13,849 nt of DNA from CAZMCT01 sp964564785 (GCA_964564785.1 CAZMCT010000111.1:1-13849); one strand, 5' to 3'. Positions 1 through 7,548 are shown, counted from the stretch's first letter. Notes: a model not told the origin generated them from the sequence alone. A program made the numbers and translations.

Positions 1-1640
1 GCCGATGGAGCAGCGGGTGCGCGCCCGGCGGCGCCGCCCGGAGCTCGCCCGCCGCCGCCGGTGGACTGGGGCGTGGCGAGCTGGAGATCGGCGGCGTCGA
101 CGTCGGAGGAGTACTCGACGCGCACCGAGTCGATGATGATCTGCCCACGGTTGCGGCGGTCGAAGCGGACGGGATCGGAGGCCACCAGTTCTTTGAACTG
201 GTCCAGGGAGGTGACCTTGGCCAACTCCGGGGGATTCACCGGGGGCAGGCCCTCTTTGAGCATCACGAGAATCCGCGGCAGGAGCGTTTTCTGCCCCTGG
301 AGTTGGAGCAAGTCCTTGGCGTTGTTTTCCTGGTTGCTGCGGTCGCTGTGAGCCTTGTTCCACTCGTCGCGATAGGTCTTGGCCTTGGCGACGATGCTCT
401 GGGCCCGGGCGAGATTCTGGCGTGCGCGTTCGCTGGCCAGCTCCTGGTGGTCGAGCCAGTTGGCGACGCTGGGGATGGCGGCGGCGAGCAGAAGCGAAGC
501 GGCGGAAGCGGCGAAGTAAGGTCGTTTGCGATTCCAGACCGCGATGCGTGCCAGCTCCGTGGGCAGGAGCGTGGCCTGGATCTTGCCAAGGCCCAGGCCC
601 TGAACGGCGAGGCCGTAAGCGGCCGCGAAGCTGAGGACGTTTTCGGTGAATTGGGGAGCGTTGCTCGTCACGTTGGGGATGAGGTTATTGAATTTCTCGA
701 GCTTGGCGACGCCGCCCCCGATGGTGAGGTTGTTTTCGAGGTATTTCTGGAGGCCGGGGAGTCGGAAGGCGTTGCCGAGCGCGAGAACGCGTTTGAGCTC
801 GGTGTCGCGATGGGTGGAGCTGTAGAACCCGATGGAGCGCTGGATTTCGGCGACGAGGTCGGCAAACACGGGCCGCATGGCCTGAAAGATCTGGCGGGCG
901 TACTTGCTGGTGGCGGCGGTGCGTTTGAGGTTCTCGGCCTTGGGGAACGCGAGCTTGAAGGCGCGGACGAGGGCCTCGGTGAAGCTGTTGCCGCCGAGGG
1001 GGATGTTGCGGGTCCAGGCGGCGTTGGGCTCGACGATGATCAGGTCGGTATTCTGCGCGCCGACGTCGATGATGACGGTGGCGCCCGCGCTTCCGGCGGC
1101 CTGGCCGTCGAATTGGCAGAAGTTGTAGAGCGCGGCGGGAATCGTTTGCACGCCGGCGGGAGCGATTCTCACCTTGGTGAAATAATCGAGGTGCTTGCGG
1201 ATCAGATCCTTGCGGATCGCGAAGATGCCCACTTCGATATCGGGTGAGGCTTCGCTGGTGAAGATCTGGTAGTCCCAAACAACGTCGTCGATGTCGAAGG
1301 GGATTTGCTGGCTGGCCTCGTAGCGAACGAGGTCGTGGATCTTCTTGGCGTCCTTCTTCAGATCGATGGGTGGCATCTTGCAGAACCGCGCGAAGGTCTG
1401 CTGCCCCGGCACGCCGACCATGAAGCGGTCGCCCTGCCAGTCATTGCGCGACGCGAATTTCTCGAGGGCGGACGCGATCAGCTCGTCACGGTCGGCATCC
1501 GGTGCCGACAGGATCTTCGGATGCTCGATGACGTCGAACGCCAGCGCCTCGACCTTGTTGTCCGCGACCGCGCGCAGCTTGATCGCCTTCAGGGCGCACT
1601 GACCGATGTCGATGCCCCAGACGGCATTACCGGAAGGCAT
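1..1640 (-). CDS. pilM: Type IV pilus assembly protein PilM with PilN-like C-terminal extension (3' end cut by window edge)
   Basis: The ATG at 1640-1638 lies 7 nt after an AAGGAG ribosome binding site (1653-1648). The frame stays open to base 1, so about 546 codons are visible and the C-terminus is missing. The N-terminal 350 or so residues form an actin-like ATPase of the PilM/FtsA type. The phosphate-1 motif is GIDIGQCALKAIKL (D11), a second phosphate motif reads VIIDVGAQNTDLIIVE, and later glycine loops read PLGGNSF and LALGNAFRLPGL. PilM proteins sit on the inner face of the cytoplasmic membrane and bind PilN to build the pilus alignment complex. Here one hydrophobic segment (about residues 372-393) follows, then a charged, probably coiled-coil stretch and a mixed alpha/beta region, as in PilN. 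This suggests a PilM-PilN fusion, which is an inference. The visible end is rich in Gly, Ala and Pro, like a linker. The PilM assignment is firm; the PilN part is less so. Confidence 0.85.
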   Translation of the reverse strand, partial: MPSGNAVWGIDIGQCALKAIKLRAVADNKVEALAFDVIEHPKILSAPDADRDELIASALEKFASRNDWQGDRFMVGVPGQQTFARFCKMPPIDLKKDAKKIHDLVRYEASQQIPFDIDDVVWDYQIFTSEASPDIEVGIFAIRKDLIRKHLDYFTKVRIAPAGVQTIPAALYNFCQFDGQAAGSAGATVIIDVGAQNTDLIIVEPNAAWTRNIPLGGNSFTEALVRAFKLAFPKAENLKRTAATSKYARQIFQAMRPVFADLVAEIQRSIGFYSSTHRDTELKRVLALGNAFRLPGLQKYLENNLTIGGGVAKLEKFNNLIPNVTSNAPQFTENVLSFAAAYGLAVQGLGLGKIQATLLPTELARIAVWNRKRPYFAASAASLLLAAAIPSVANWLDHQELASERARQNLARAQSIVAKAKTYRDEWNKAHSDRSNQENNAKDLLQLQGQKTLLPRILVMLKEGLPPVNPPELAKVTSLDQFKELVASDPVRFDRRNRGQIIIDSVRVEYSSDVDAADLQLATPQSTGGGGRAPGGAAGRAPAAPS

Positions 1641-2093
1641 TTTCGCACTCCTTGACACCGCGCGGGCGCACCGACAGCGGCGGGCGGGCGGGGTGTCTGG
1701 ACCGCAAGCTCAGCGCCGCGGCCGCGGCGCAGGAACTCCGTCGTTTACGCGGGCGGGACTGCACGCCGCGGAGGACCGCGGCAAAGGCCGTCCTGGGCTG
1801 TGCCCCGACGGCGCCGGCTGGATGATATTTATGTATGAGGCCCCTGCTCGCAGCAGGCTCCAGCGCCGTTGACCCGCCTCCGGCGGGCCGACATCCACGG
1901 TCCCCAAGGGGGGTTTTCGTTCGTTATCCGGGCTCCTGAGCACAGCAGCCAACGCGGCCGCCACCACGGCGAATTCTTAGGAAGTCGGCTCCCGATGTCA
2001 ATTGTCGGGGCAGACCCGATTCCGTCATTATCGACGCCCCTGCTGCGGGAAAAGTTCCCTGCGAGCGAATGACCGTCACATAGGTACACAGCG
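1641..2093. other. Intergenic region upstream of pilM
   Basis: These 453 bases hold no coding frame I can support. There are two small hairpins: CCTGCT/AGCAGG at 1843-1857 and CCCGCC/GGCGGG at 1873-1887. There is also a short AT-rich patch around 1826-1837. The region lies between the end of the small exported-protein gene (minus strand) and the pilM start (also minus strand), so it should contain a terminator for the first and a promoter for the second. No hairpin followed by a U-tract is visible on the minus strand. A possible promoter is listed separately. Confidence 0.5.
1974..2001 (-). promoter_or_regulatory. Possible sigma70-type promoter for pilM
   Basis: On the minus strand TTGACA (2001-1996), a perfect -35 box, is followed after 16 bases by TAAGAA (1979-1974). 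It points towards pilM and would leave a leader of about 330 bases, which is long. The -10 box is weak, so this is only a candidate. Confidence 0.3.
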
Positions 2094-2804
2094 TTAGGGG
2101 CGGGGCGAAAGCGTCCAGAGCAGCGACACGCGGACGGAGAGCGCCCCCTGTGCCACACCGGCGGGATCGCGTTCGGATCGTGTTTTAGAAATGGTTAGTT
2201 CGAGATCTTCCCCTTGGACGAAATCACGGAGGTCGGCGGCAGTCAGGACGAGCTGACCGCTATCCGTAAATGGCCCTAGCTGCTTGGTTTGGGTGTCTCC
2301 GAACACGGTTTGAGAGAGCGTGAGCCGGACTTGAACGCCCTGCTCCGGGTTCGACCACTCGAGCGTAAAACCGGATAGCGACGCTCCGCCCCCGAATGCG
2401 GGGCTCGTGATCTCGAATTCGGCGGGCGCCTCGACTGTCGTCTCCTCGACGCCGCGGGTCGGTTCAGTGACGGTGAGCGTGTATTCCCTCGCGACCGGGA
2501 TCTCCGCAGTGTAGTAACCAGCGCCGTTCGGGCCGGTCAGCTCGACGCGGTTTACCTCAAGCTCTTGTTGTTCATCGAGTTGGATAAGAGAACCGCCGGC
2601 AGTCTCGATGACCGCAGTCACCGCCGCGCTTTCGCCGTCGACAACCTGCCGGATCGTGACCTCCACCGACGCTTCGTCCAGGGGGACGTACCACCCCGGC
2701 GGGTACCAGGGGTCATTGGGGTCTAAACCGGGCCCGGAAATGGTGCAACGGACGCCGGTGCATGTACTTACGATCGCGACCAGGAGTGCGAGGCGACGGA
2801 TCAT
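2094..2804 (-). CDS. Small exported protein of unknown function
   Basis: This 236-residue protein starts at the ATG at 2804-2802, with AGGA (2815-2812) 7 nt upstream. The N-terminus MIRRLALLVAIVSTCTG looks like a signal peptide. A cysteine at residue 15 (VSTC) or 20 (GVRC) could be a lipidation site, but neither fits the usual lipobox well. The rest is rich in Thr, Val and Glu and has the alternating pattern of beta-sandwich domains (for example TEPTRGVEETTVEAP and FTLEWSNPEQGVQVRLTL). No catalytic motif is visible and I do not recognise the family. It begins 17 bases after the stop of the Ig-domain lipoprotein gene, so the two are probably co-transcribed and may act together at the cell surface. 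That link rests on context alone. Confidence 0.7.
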   Translation of the reverse strand: MIRRLALLVAIVSTCTGVRCTISGPGLDPNDPWYPPGWYVPLDEASVEVTIRQVVDGESAAVTAVIETAGGSLIQLDEQQELEVNRVELTGPNGAGYYTAEIPVAREYTLTVTEPTRGVEETTVEAPAEFEITSPAFGGGASLSGFTLEWSNPEQGVQVRLTLSQTVFGDTQTKQLGPFTDSGQLVLTAADLRDFVQGEDLELTISKTRSERDPAGVAQGALSVRVSLLWTLSPRP

Positions 2805-2821
2805 GGCACATTCCTATCACT

Positions 2822-3952
2822 CTAGGTGCCGACGGTCAGCGTCAGCGTCTGCTCATCCGAAGTCTCTGGGGTATCCGCGTCAGTCACCCGTATAGTGAAA
2901 GACTTCTCGCCGGCAGCGTCCGGGATGCCCGAGATCAAACCCGTGTCAGCATCCAGGCTCAGGCCGCTCGGGAGGGCTCCCGAAATGACCTCCCAGGTGT
3001 ACGGGGGGACGCCCGCGACGGCACCCAGCGCACTCTCGTAGCTCGTTGCCACGGTCGCATCCGCCAATTCATCCGTGATGATTCTAACGGGCACGACGAT
3101 CTTGAGCTCGCGTGTCGCGGTCGTACTCGGTGCGTCGGAGTCGGTCACCTCGACCGTGAATTCACTCGTCCGTGATTGGGCGGTGGGCTCGCCGGCGATC
3201 TCACCGCTGAGCCGGTCCAGCCGCAGACCGTTTGGGAGCAGGCCGGTCACCACCCGCCACGAGTACGGCGGCCGGCCATTCTCGGCCTCGAGCGAGGCGG
3301 CGTATTCCGAACCCACGGCAGCGTTGGGTAACTCAGCGGTAACAATCGAGACGCCGCGCGGGTGAATCTCAAGTGTGGTGCGCCCCGTCGTCGTCTGCTG
3401 CGGATCGCCACTATCTTCGACACGGAACTCGATGAGCCAGTCATCTTCGATGAGCGGCGTGCCGAAGACTTCGCCGCTGTCCGCGTCGACGTCCATTCCG
3501 GCCGGCAGGTCGACGACGTCGACGCGATACGGCGGCACGCCGCCGGTGATGGTGGGGGCGCTGGAGTAGGGTTCGCCAACGCGCCCCGACTCGAGACCGG
3601 CGTCCAACCGCAGTCGTGGCAGAACGGCAAAGCTGTACGCGCGTTCGCCGCTGCGGATGCCGGCCGTGGCGCGCACTGTGAACTCGTAACCTCCGGCCGT
3701 GGCGGGTCGGCCCGAGATGACGCCCGTTTCCGCGTCGAGTGACAGCCCGAGGGGCAAAGCTCCCTCGACGAGCTCCCAGCGGGCCCCATCGGTCGCGACA
3801 TAGAGCGGCTGGGTGTAGGTTGAGTCCTCAACAGCGTTCGGGAGCCCTTCCGGCAGCACGGCGAGGACACTGCTATCGAAGATGAGCGTGCAACTGGCGA
3901 GTACCGCAGCGGCCGACGCTGCGAGCCATCCGAATGGGCGTGCGTCACGCAC
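2822..3952 (-). CDS. Lipoprotein with four putative Ig-like (He_PIG-type) domains
   Basis: I chose the GTG at 3952-3950 as start because GGAGG (3964-3960) lies 7 nt upstream. A TTG at 3958 is in frame but only 1 nt from that site. The protein has 376 residues. A hydrophobic signal ends in a clear lipobox, LASC, with lipidated Cys at about residue 21. Four domains of about 80-90 residues follow (roughly 33-112, 113-196, 197-285 and 286-376). Each has the hallmark of putative Ig domains: a PPY or equivalent, then LPxGLxLDxxTGxISGxP (in domain 4 ALPSGLSLDADTGLISGIP), and a closing beta strand such as FTIRVTD. Such domains occur in surface and adhesion proteins and carry no enzymatic activity. 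The protein should be anchored in a membrane facing outward. It leads a two-gene unit with the small exported protein. Domain identity is secure; the binding partner is unknown. Confidence 0.85.
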   Translation of the reverse strand: MRDARPFGWLAASAAAVLASCTLIFDSSVLAVLPEGLPNAVEDSTYTQPLYVATDGARWELVEGALPLGLSLDAETGVISGRPATAGGYEFTVRATAGIRSGERAYSFAVLPRLRLDAGLESGRVGEPYSSAPTITGGVPPYRVDVVDLPAGMDVDADSGEVFGTPLIEDDWLIEFRVEDSGDPQQTTTGRTTLEIHPRGVSIVTAELPNAAVGSEYAASLEAENGRPPYSWRVVTGLLPNGLRLDRLSGEIAGEPTAQSRTSEFTVEVTDSDAPSTTATRELKIVVPVRIITDELADATVATSYESALGAVAGVPPYTWEVISGALPSGLSLDADTGLISGIPDAAGEKSFTIRVTDADTPETSDEQTLTLTVGT

Positions 3953-3996
3953 GAGCAAACCTCCGGCGGCACAGCCCCCCCGGGCCGCGCCATTCT

Positions 3997-4027
3997 ATTA
4001 TCTGCGGGCTCCCAAAAGTCCACGCAA
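3997..4027 (-). promoter_or_regulatory. Possible promoter for the lipoprotein unit
   Basis: On the minus strand GATAAT (4002-3997) is a near-consensus -10 box, with TTGCGT (4027-4022) 19 bases upstream as a weak -35. Transcription would start near 3990, about 38 bases before the GTG start. The position is right but the -35 box and the spacing are poor. Confidence 0.35.
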
Positions 4028-4182
4028 GGGCTGACGTTCCACGGACTGTGTTCACCGAAGCTGATAGCCTACCCTACTGTGAAAGGGACTGGCTCCGCAC
4101 CAATCCACCGTCACCATAGCGACAACAGCCACTTCCGCGCACCCGTCCCCTTTTTCAACGGGCTGCTTGAAGTGCGTTTTCT

Positions 4183-4211
4183 TTGACACACGCCGCTGCC
4201 GGCCGTAAGGT
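4183..4211 (+). promoter_or_regulatory. Sigma70-type promoter for the rdgC-like/PPDK_N pair
   Basis: A perfect TTGACA (4183-4188) is followed after exactly 17 bases by TAAGGT (4206-4211). The tracrRNA promoter elsewhere in this window has the same spacing and the same -10 hexamer, so the two support each other. Transcription would start near 4218, leaving a leader of about 90 bases. Confidence 0.6.
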
Positions 4212-4307
4212 CGGCGGCCGCCGGCGTGGGCGGCGGATGGCGCGCTCGGATGCGGGTGCAGCGCCTCCGTATTCGCGATCAATGAAACGTCAGGGGAGCA
4301 GACGGCG

Positions 4308-5489
4308 ATGTCCTTTGTGAGCGGGAGCGTGTCGTTTCAACGGCTCGCGATCCGCGGGGCGTTTCCGCAGGAGGTGGACGATCGGTTCGTCGCGCGTCTG
4401 ACGGCGCGGAGTTTCGGGCGAAGTGCGGCCGCGGGGGATGAGACGCAGACGGGCTGGATCGGCCCGCGGCACGTATTGGACACGCAGGTGCTGGCCGAGA
4501 CGATCACGGTGGGGCAGTTTGTGCAGGTGGCGATGCGGGTCGACCGGCTCAGCGTGCCGGCGAACGTGCTGCGGGCCTACGCGGCATTGGAAGAGGCCGC
4601 GGCGCTGGAAGCATCGGGGCGCGCCCAATTGAGTCGGACGGAGCAGCGGCGGGCGCGACAAGCCGCGCAGGATCGAGCGGCGAAGGAGGTGCGGGCCGGC
4701 ACGTATCGGCGGATGACGGCGTACCCGGTGCTCATCGATCTGGCGCAGCGGACGGTCTACCTGGGAACGTTAGGGGCCGCGGCAGCGGACAGGCTGATGG
4801 TCCTGTTCAGCGAGACATTTGGTGCCAGGCTCGAGCCGCTGAACGCCGAACGCGTGGCCACGACCGTGCTGGATCGAGCGCAGCGCGTCCGGCAGCTCGA
4901 ACAGCTCGCGCCGTTCACGCTGGTGCGGCCACCGGCCGAAGCGGAAGTCGCGGGCAGCGGGACGAGCACGGACATGGGCTTCTTGGGGAAGGAGTTTCTC
5001 ACGTGGCTGTGGTATCGGACGGAGGCGGAGGAGAATTCGCTGCGGGTGATCTCGGGTGATGATGTGACGGTGATGCTGGATCGCGTGCTGCGGCTGCAAT
5101 GCGACTTCGGAATGACGGGGAGCGACGTGATCACGGCGGACGGGCCGACCTCGCTGCCGGAGGCGCGGGCAGCGCTGGCTTCGGGCAAGCAGCCATTGAA
5201 GGCCGGGCTGGTGCTGGGCAGCCCGCGGGGAGAATTCCGACTTACGCTGGATGGTCCGCGGCTGGCGGTCTCCGGTCTCGTGTTGCCGGAGGGCTCGGCG
5301 GGGGCGGAGCCGGCGGCGCGGCTGGAGGCGCGGCTGGAAGCCGTCGCCGACGCGGCCGGGCTTCTGGATGCGTTGTTCGAAATGTACTTGCTGGAGCGGA
5401 CAAGTAAGGGCTGGGAGGCCGAGCTGGGTCGGATGCGGACGTGGGCGACGGGCAAGCGCGGCGCCCGGCGGCGGGTGGTCGCGGGGTGA
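4308..5489 (+). CDS. RdgC-like protein
   Basis: This 393-residue protein starts at the ATG at 4308, with GGGGAG (4293-4298) 9 nt upstream. It resembles the recombination-associated protein RdgC: a beta-rich N-terminus SVSFQRLAIRG, a conserved turn GWIGPRHVLD (about residues 49-58), and the motif GKEFLTWLWYRTE (about 226-238) seen in RdgC-like proteins outside the gamma-proteobacteria. RdgC forms a ring-shaped dimer that binds double-stranded DNA without sequence preference and restrains RecA. The middle has a long charged helical stretch (about 90-130) rich in Ala, Arg and Glu. It is the first gene of a two-gene unit, 36 bases before a pyruvate/PEP-binding protein; the reason for that pairing is not obvious. 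The family call rests on a few motifs and overall length, so the DNA-binding role is tentative. Confidence 0.55.
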   Translation: MSFVSGSVSFQRLAIRGAFPQEVDDRFVARLTARSFGRSAAAGDETQTGWIGPRHVLDTQVLAETITVGQFVQVAMRVDRLSVPANVLRAYAALEEAAALEASGRAQLSRTEQRRARQAAQDRAAKEVRAGTYRRMTAYPVLIDLAQRTVYLGTLGAAAADRLMVLFSETFGARLEPLNAERVATTVLDRAQRVRQLEQLAPFTLVRPPAEAEVAGSGTSTDMGFLGKEFLTWLWYRTEAEENSLRVISGDDVTVMLDRVLRLQCDFGMTGSDVITADGPTSLPEARAALASGKQPLKAGLVLGSPRGEFRLTLDGPRLAVSGLVLPEGSAGAEPAARLEARLEAVADAAGLLDALFEMYLLERTSKGWEAELGRMRTWATGKRGARRRVVAG

Positions 5490-5525
5490 GGTGGTCCCGC
5501 CGGGTGCACGGCCGGAGTATGACTC

Positions 5526-7271
5526 ATGTCGGACAGGATTGACAGCCGCGCGTTTCCACCGTTTGACCGGCGGTTTCTGGACGGGGCGGAAGACTTCACC
5601 GTGATCGGCGGCGGCGCGTTGGGGGGCAAGGCGCATGGGCTGGCGTTCATCCGGCAGATTCTGGCGCGGGAACTGCCGGCGGGGACGTTCCGCGAGACCG
5701 AGATCAGCATTCCGCGGCTGACCGTGCTGGCGACGGACACGTTCGAGCAGTTCATGGCGGCGAACGGGTTGTACGAGGTGGCGCTGTCGGGCACGGCGGA
5801 CGAGCGGATCGCGCACGCGTTCCAGCGGGGCGAGCTGCCGACCACGGTGCTGGGCGACCTGCGGGCGCTGATCGGGCAAATGCACACGCCGCTGGCGGTG
5901 CGCTCCTCGAGCCTGCTGGAGGATGCGCTGGCGCACCCGTTCGCGGGGACGTACGCGACGAAGATGATTCCGAACAACCAGGCCGACGTCGCGACGCGCT
6001 TTCAGCGGCTGGTCGAGGCGATCAAGTTCGTGTGGGCGTCGACGTTCTTTCGCGATGCGCAGCAGTACATGCGCAGCATCGGCCAGGACCCGCGCGGCGA
6101 GCGCATGGCGGTGATCATTCAGGAAGTGGTCGGGCAGCGGTTCGGCGAGCGCTTCTACCCGAGCGTGGCGGCCGTGCTGCGCTCGCACAATTTCTATCCG
6201 ATGGGGCCCGCGGCGCCGGCCGACGGCGTGGCGCTGCTGGCGCTGGGGCTGGGCAAAACGATCGTGGACGGGGGGGTGTGCTGGAGCTACTGCCCGCGCT
6301 ATCCGGAGCACCGGCCGCCGTTCGGGTCGCTGCGCGAGATGGTGGCGAATACGCAGACACGGCTGTGGGCGGTGCACATGGGGCCGCCGCCGCCGTGGGA
6401 CCCGACGCGCGAGGATGAGTACCTGGTCGAAGCCGACCTGAGCGCCGCGGAATACGACGGGACGCTCCGCTGGGTCGCGTCGACCTACGACCCGGAATCG
6501 GACCGGCTGGTGCTCGGGACCGGCCGGCCGGGACCGCGGGTGCTGACCTTCGCGCCGCTGTTGGAGCTGGACGATGTGCCGCTGAACCGCGTCATCGCAG
6601 CGCTGCTCGACTGCTGCAAGCGGGCGCTGAACGCGGAGGTCGAGATCGAGCTGGCGGTGACGCTCGACCGGGAGCACGGGCGGCCGATGCGGGTGGGGTT
6701 CCTGCAACTCCGGCCGATGCTGGTCTCGGACGAGCGGGTCGACGTGAGCGAGGCGGAGCTGGCCAATCCGCGGGCGCTGCTGGCGAGCGCGCGGGTGCTG
6801 GGCAACGGTGTGCTGGAGGGGCTGACCGACGTCGTGTACGTGCGGCCGCAGGGGTTCGAGGCGCGGCACACGCCGGCGATTGCGGCTGAGCTGGCCGAGC
6901 TGAATGCGCGGCTGGTGGCGGAGGGGCGGACGTGCGTGCTGATCGGGTTCGGGCGGTGGGGCAGCAGCGACTCATGGCTGGGGATTCCGGTGACGTGGCC
7001 GCAGATCTCGGCCGCGCGGGTGCTGGTGGAGGCGACGCTGCCGGAGATGAATGTCGAGCCGAGCCAGGGGACGCACCTGTTCCACAACATGACGAGCTTC
7101 CGGGTGCAGTATTTCACGGTGCACCACTCCGGGCCGTACCGCATTGACTGGGCGTGGCTCGACGGGCTGCCGGCGGTGGCGGAGACGTCCCGGGTGCGAC
7201 ATGTGCGGTCGCCGATTCCGCTCACGGCGCGCGTGGACGGGCGGACGCAACGGGGGGTGGTGATGCGGTAG
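5526..7271 (+). CDS. PEP/pyruvate-binding (PPDK_N, ATP-grasp) domain protein
   Basis: The protein has 581 residues; its ATG at 5526 has GGAG (5514-5517) 8 nt upstream. Residues about 25-395 form a PPDK_N domain, the ATP-grasp nucleotide-binding part of PEP synthase and pyruvate phosphate dikinase. It has a glycine loop GGGALGGKAHGL, then AVRSSSLLEDALAHPFAGTY (catalytic-type Arg at 126), VIIQEVVGQ near 197, and a closing LQLRP near 392. In those enzymes this part transfers phosphate from ATP to a mobile histidine domain. That histidine domain (GGxxCHxA type) and the PEP-binding barrel are both absent. The last 180 residues instead carry FGRWGSSDSWLGIPV and EPSQGTHLFHNMTSFRV, a block typical of a short PPDK_N-family group of unknown reaction. 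It could phosphorylate another protein or be regulatory. It follows the RdgC-like gene closely and a strong hairpin lies just after its stop. Confidence 0.8.
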   Translation: MSDRIDSRAFPPFDRRFLDGAEDFTVIGGGALGGKAHGLAFIRQILARELPAGTFRETEISIPRLTVLATDTFEQFMAANGLYEVALSGTADERIAHAFQRGELPTTVLGDLRALIGQMHTPLAVRSSSLLEDALAHPFAGTYATKMIPNNQADVATRFQRLVEAIKFVWASTFFRDAQQYMRSIGQDPRGERMAVIIQEVVGQRFGERFYPSVAAVLRSHNFYPMGPAAPADGVALLALGLGKTIVDGGVCWSYCPRYPEHRPPFGSLREMVANTQTRLWAVHMGPPPPWDPTREDEYLVEADLSAAEYDGTLRWVASTYDPESDRLVLGTGRPGPRVLTFAPLLELDDVPLNRVIAALLDCCKRALNAEVEIELAVTLDREHGRPMRVGFLQLRPMLVSDERVDVSEAELANPRALLASARVLGNGVLEGLTDVVYVRPQGFEARHTPAIAAELAELNARLVAEGRTCVLIGFGRWGSSDSWLGIPVTWPQISAARVLVEATLPEMNVEPSQGTHLFHNMTSFRVQYFTVHHSGPYRIDWAWLDGLPAVAETSRVRHVRSPIPLTARVDGRTQRGVVMR

Positions 7272-7275
7272 TGGC

Positions 7276-7317
7276 GCGGCGGCGGTCGGTGTGAGCCGAG
7301 GACTGGCCCGCCGCCGC
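7276..7317 (+). terminator. GC hairpin after the PPDK_N gene, possible terminator
   Basis: GCGGCGGCGG (7276-7285) and CCGCCGCCGC (7308-7317) form a perfect 10-bp stem, with a second small stem TCGG/CCGA inside the loop. It begins 5 bases after the stop codon. No U-tract follows, so it would act as an incomplete intrinsic terminator or as an mRNA 3' end protector. Confidence 0.5.
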
Positions 7318-7410
7318 CTGCGCGTTCGCCGCGGACGTGGCGCGATTGATGACGACGTGAGCGCCCGTCGGCCGTCCAGTGACGACCGCACTTCGGTTGC
7401 GTCGGGGCAC

Positions 7411-7443
7411 AAAAAAACCGCAGGTCGTTGGTGCGAGCTGCGG
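7411..7443 (-). terminator. Intrinsic terminator of the tracrRNA
   Basis: On the minus strand CCGCAG (7443-7438) pairs with CTGCGG (7423-7418). Inside lies a single C-C mismatch, then a 3-bp TCG/CGA stem and a 6-base loop. T7 (7417-7411) follows directly. This is a standard rho-independent terminator and would also be the last hairpin of the mature tracrRNA. Confidence 0.85.
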
Positions 7444-7513
7444 CGGTCGCCCGAAGGCGGTGCCTGCGATTCCTCTTGTTGCGCAAAACCGCGGGCCAGG
7501 GTCGATTACACTT
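7411..7513 (-). ncRNA. tracrRNA of the type II-C CRISPR system
   Basis: The RNA is read leftwards, divergent from cas9. Its 5' part (7512-7478) is the anti-repeat: 7512-7491 is perfectly complementary to the 3' 22 bases of the crRNA repeat, 7490-7484 is an internal loop, and CGCAAC (7483-7478) pairs with the first 6 bases of the repeat. This lower stem-bulge-upper stem layout is that of known Cas9 guide RNAs. Downstream come a linker, a small hairpin CGCC-UUCG-GGCG (7459-7448) and a terminator hairpin ending in U7. The predicted RNA is about 102 nt. In known systems the duplex is cut by RNase III and held by Cas9. The promoter places the start at 7512-7513, the first bases of the anti-repeat, so there is little or no 5' leader. 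Identity is strongly supported; exact ends are predicted. Confidence 0.9.
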
Positions 7514-7540
7514 GATACAACCTTAACAGTGCGGCAGACT
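7512..7540 (+). promoter_or_regulatory. Possible cas9 promoter
   Basis: TTGATA (7512-7517) is followed after 17 bases by CAGACT (7535-7540), a poor -10 box. It would start the cas mRNA about 40 bases before the cas9 ATG and would lie back-to-back over the tracrRNA promoter, so the two could interfere. It is the best plus-strand candidate I see in this short gap. Confidence 0.3.
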
Positions 7541-7548
7541 GCCGTCAA
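7520..7548 (-). promoter_or_regulatory. tracrRNA promoter
   Basis: On the minus strand TTGACG (7548-7543) is followed after 17 bases by TAAGGT (7525-7520). The start is predicted 7-8 bases further on, exactly at the anti-repeat. It matches the promoter at 4183-4211 in spacing and -10 sequence. A palindrome (7532-7544) sits between the two boxes and touches the -35. Confidence 0.7.

Larger units (their letters stand above)
3953..4307. other. Divergent intergenic region between the lipoprotein and RdgC-like genes
   Basis: These 355 bases separate the minus-strand lipoprotein unit from the plus-strand rdgC-like pair. I see no gene in them. The part next to the lipoprotein is GC-rich with a C7 run near 3976-3982. 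The centre (about 4040-4190) has lower GC than the coding DNA around it, as expected for promoters. Two promoter candidates, one facing each way, are listed separately. Confidence 0.6.

Noticed and set aside
303..1247. Plus-strand open frame (314 codons) opposite pilM
   Set aside because: It is an antisense frame of the PilM ATPase domain, rich in Gly, Glu and Val, with no recognisable domain.
1869..2072. Small plus-strand frame in the pilM upstream region
   Set aside because: There is no ribosome binding site or recognisable sequence, and the surrounding DNA looks non-coding.
4770..6869. Long minus-strand open frame (699 codons) opposite the RdgC-like and PPDK_N genes
   Set aside because: It is rich in Arg, Pro, His and Gln, has no domain pattern, and lies fully opposite two genes with clear motifs and ribosome binding sites. 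High GC keeps such frames open.
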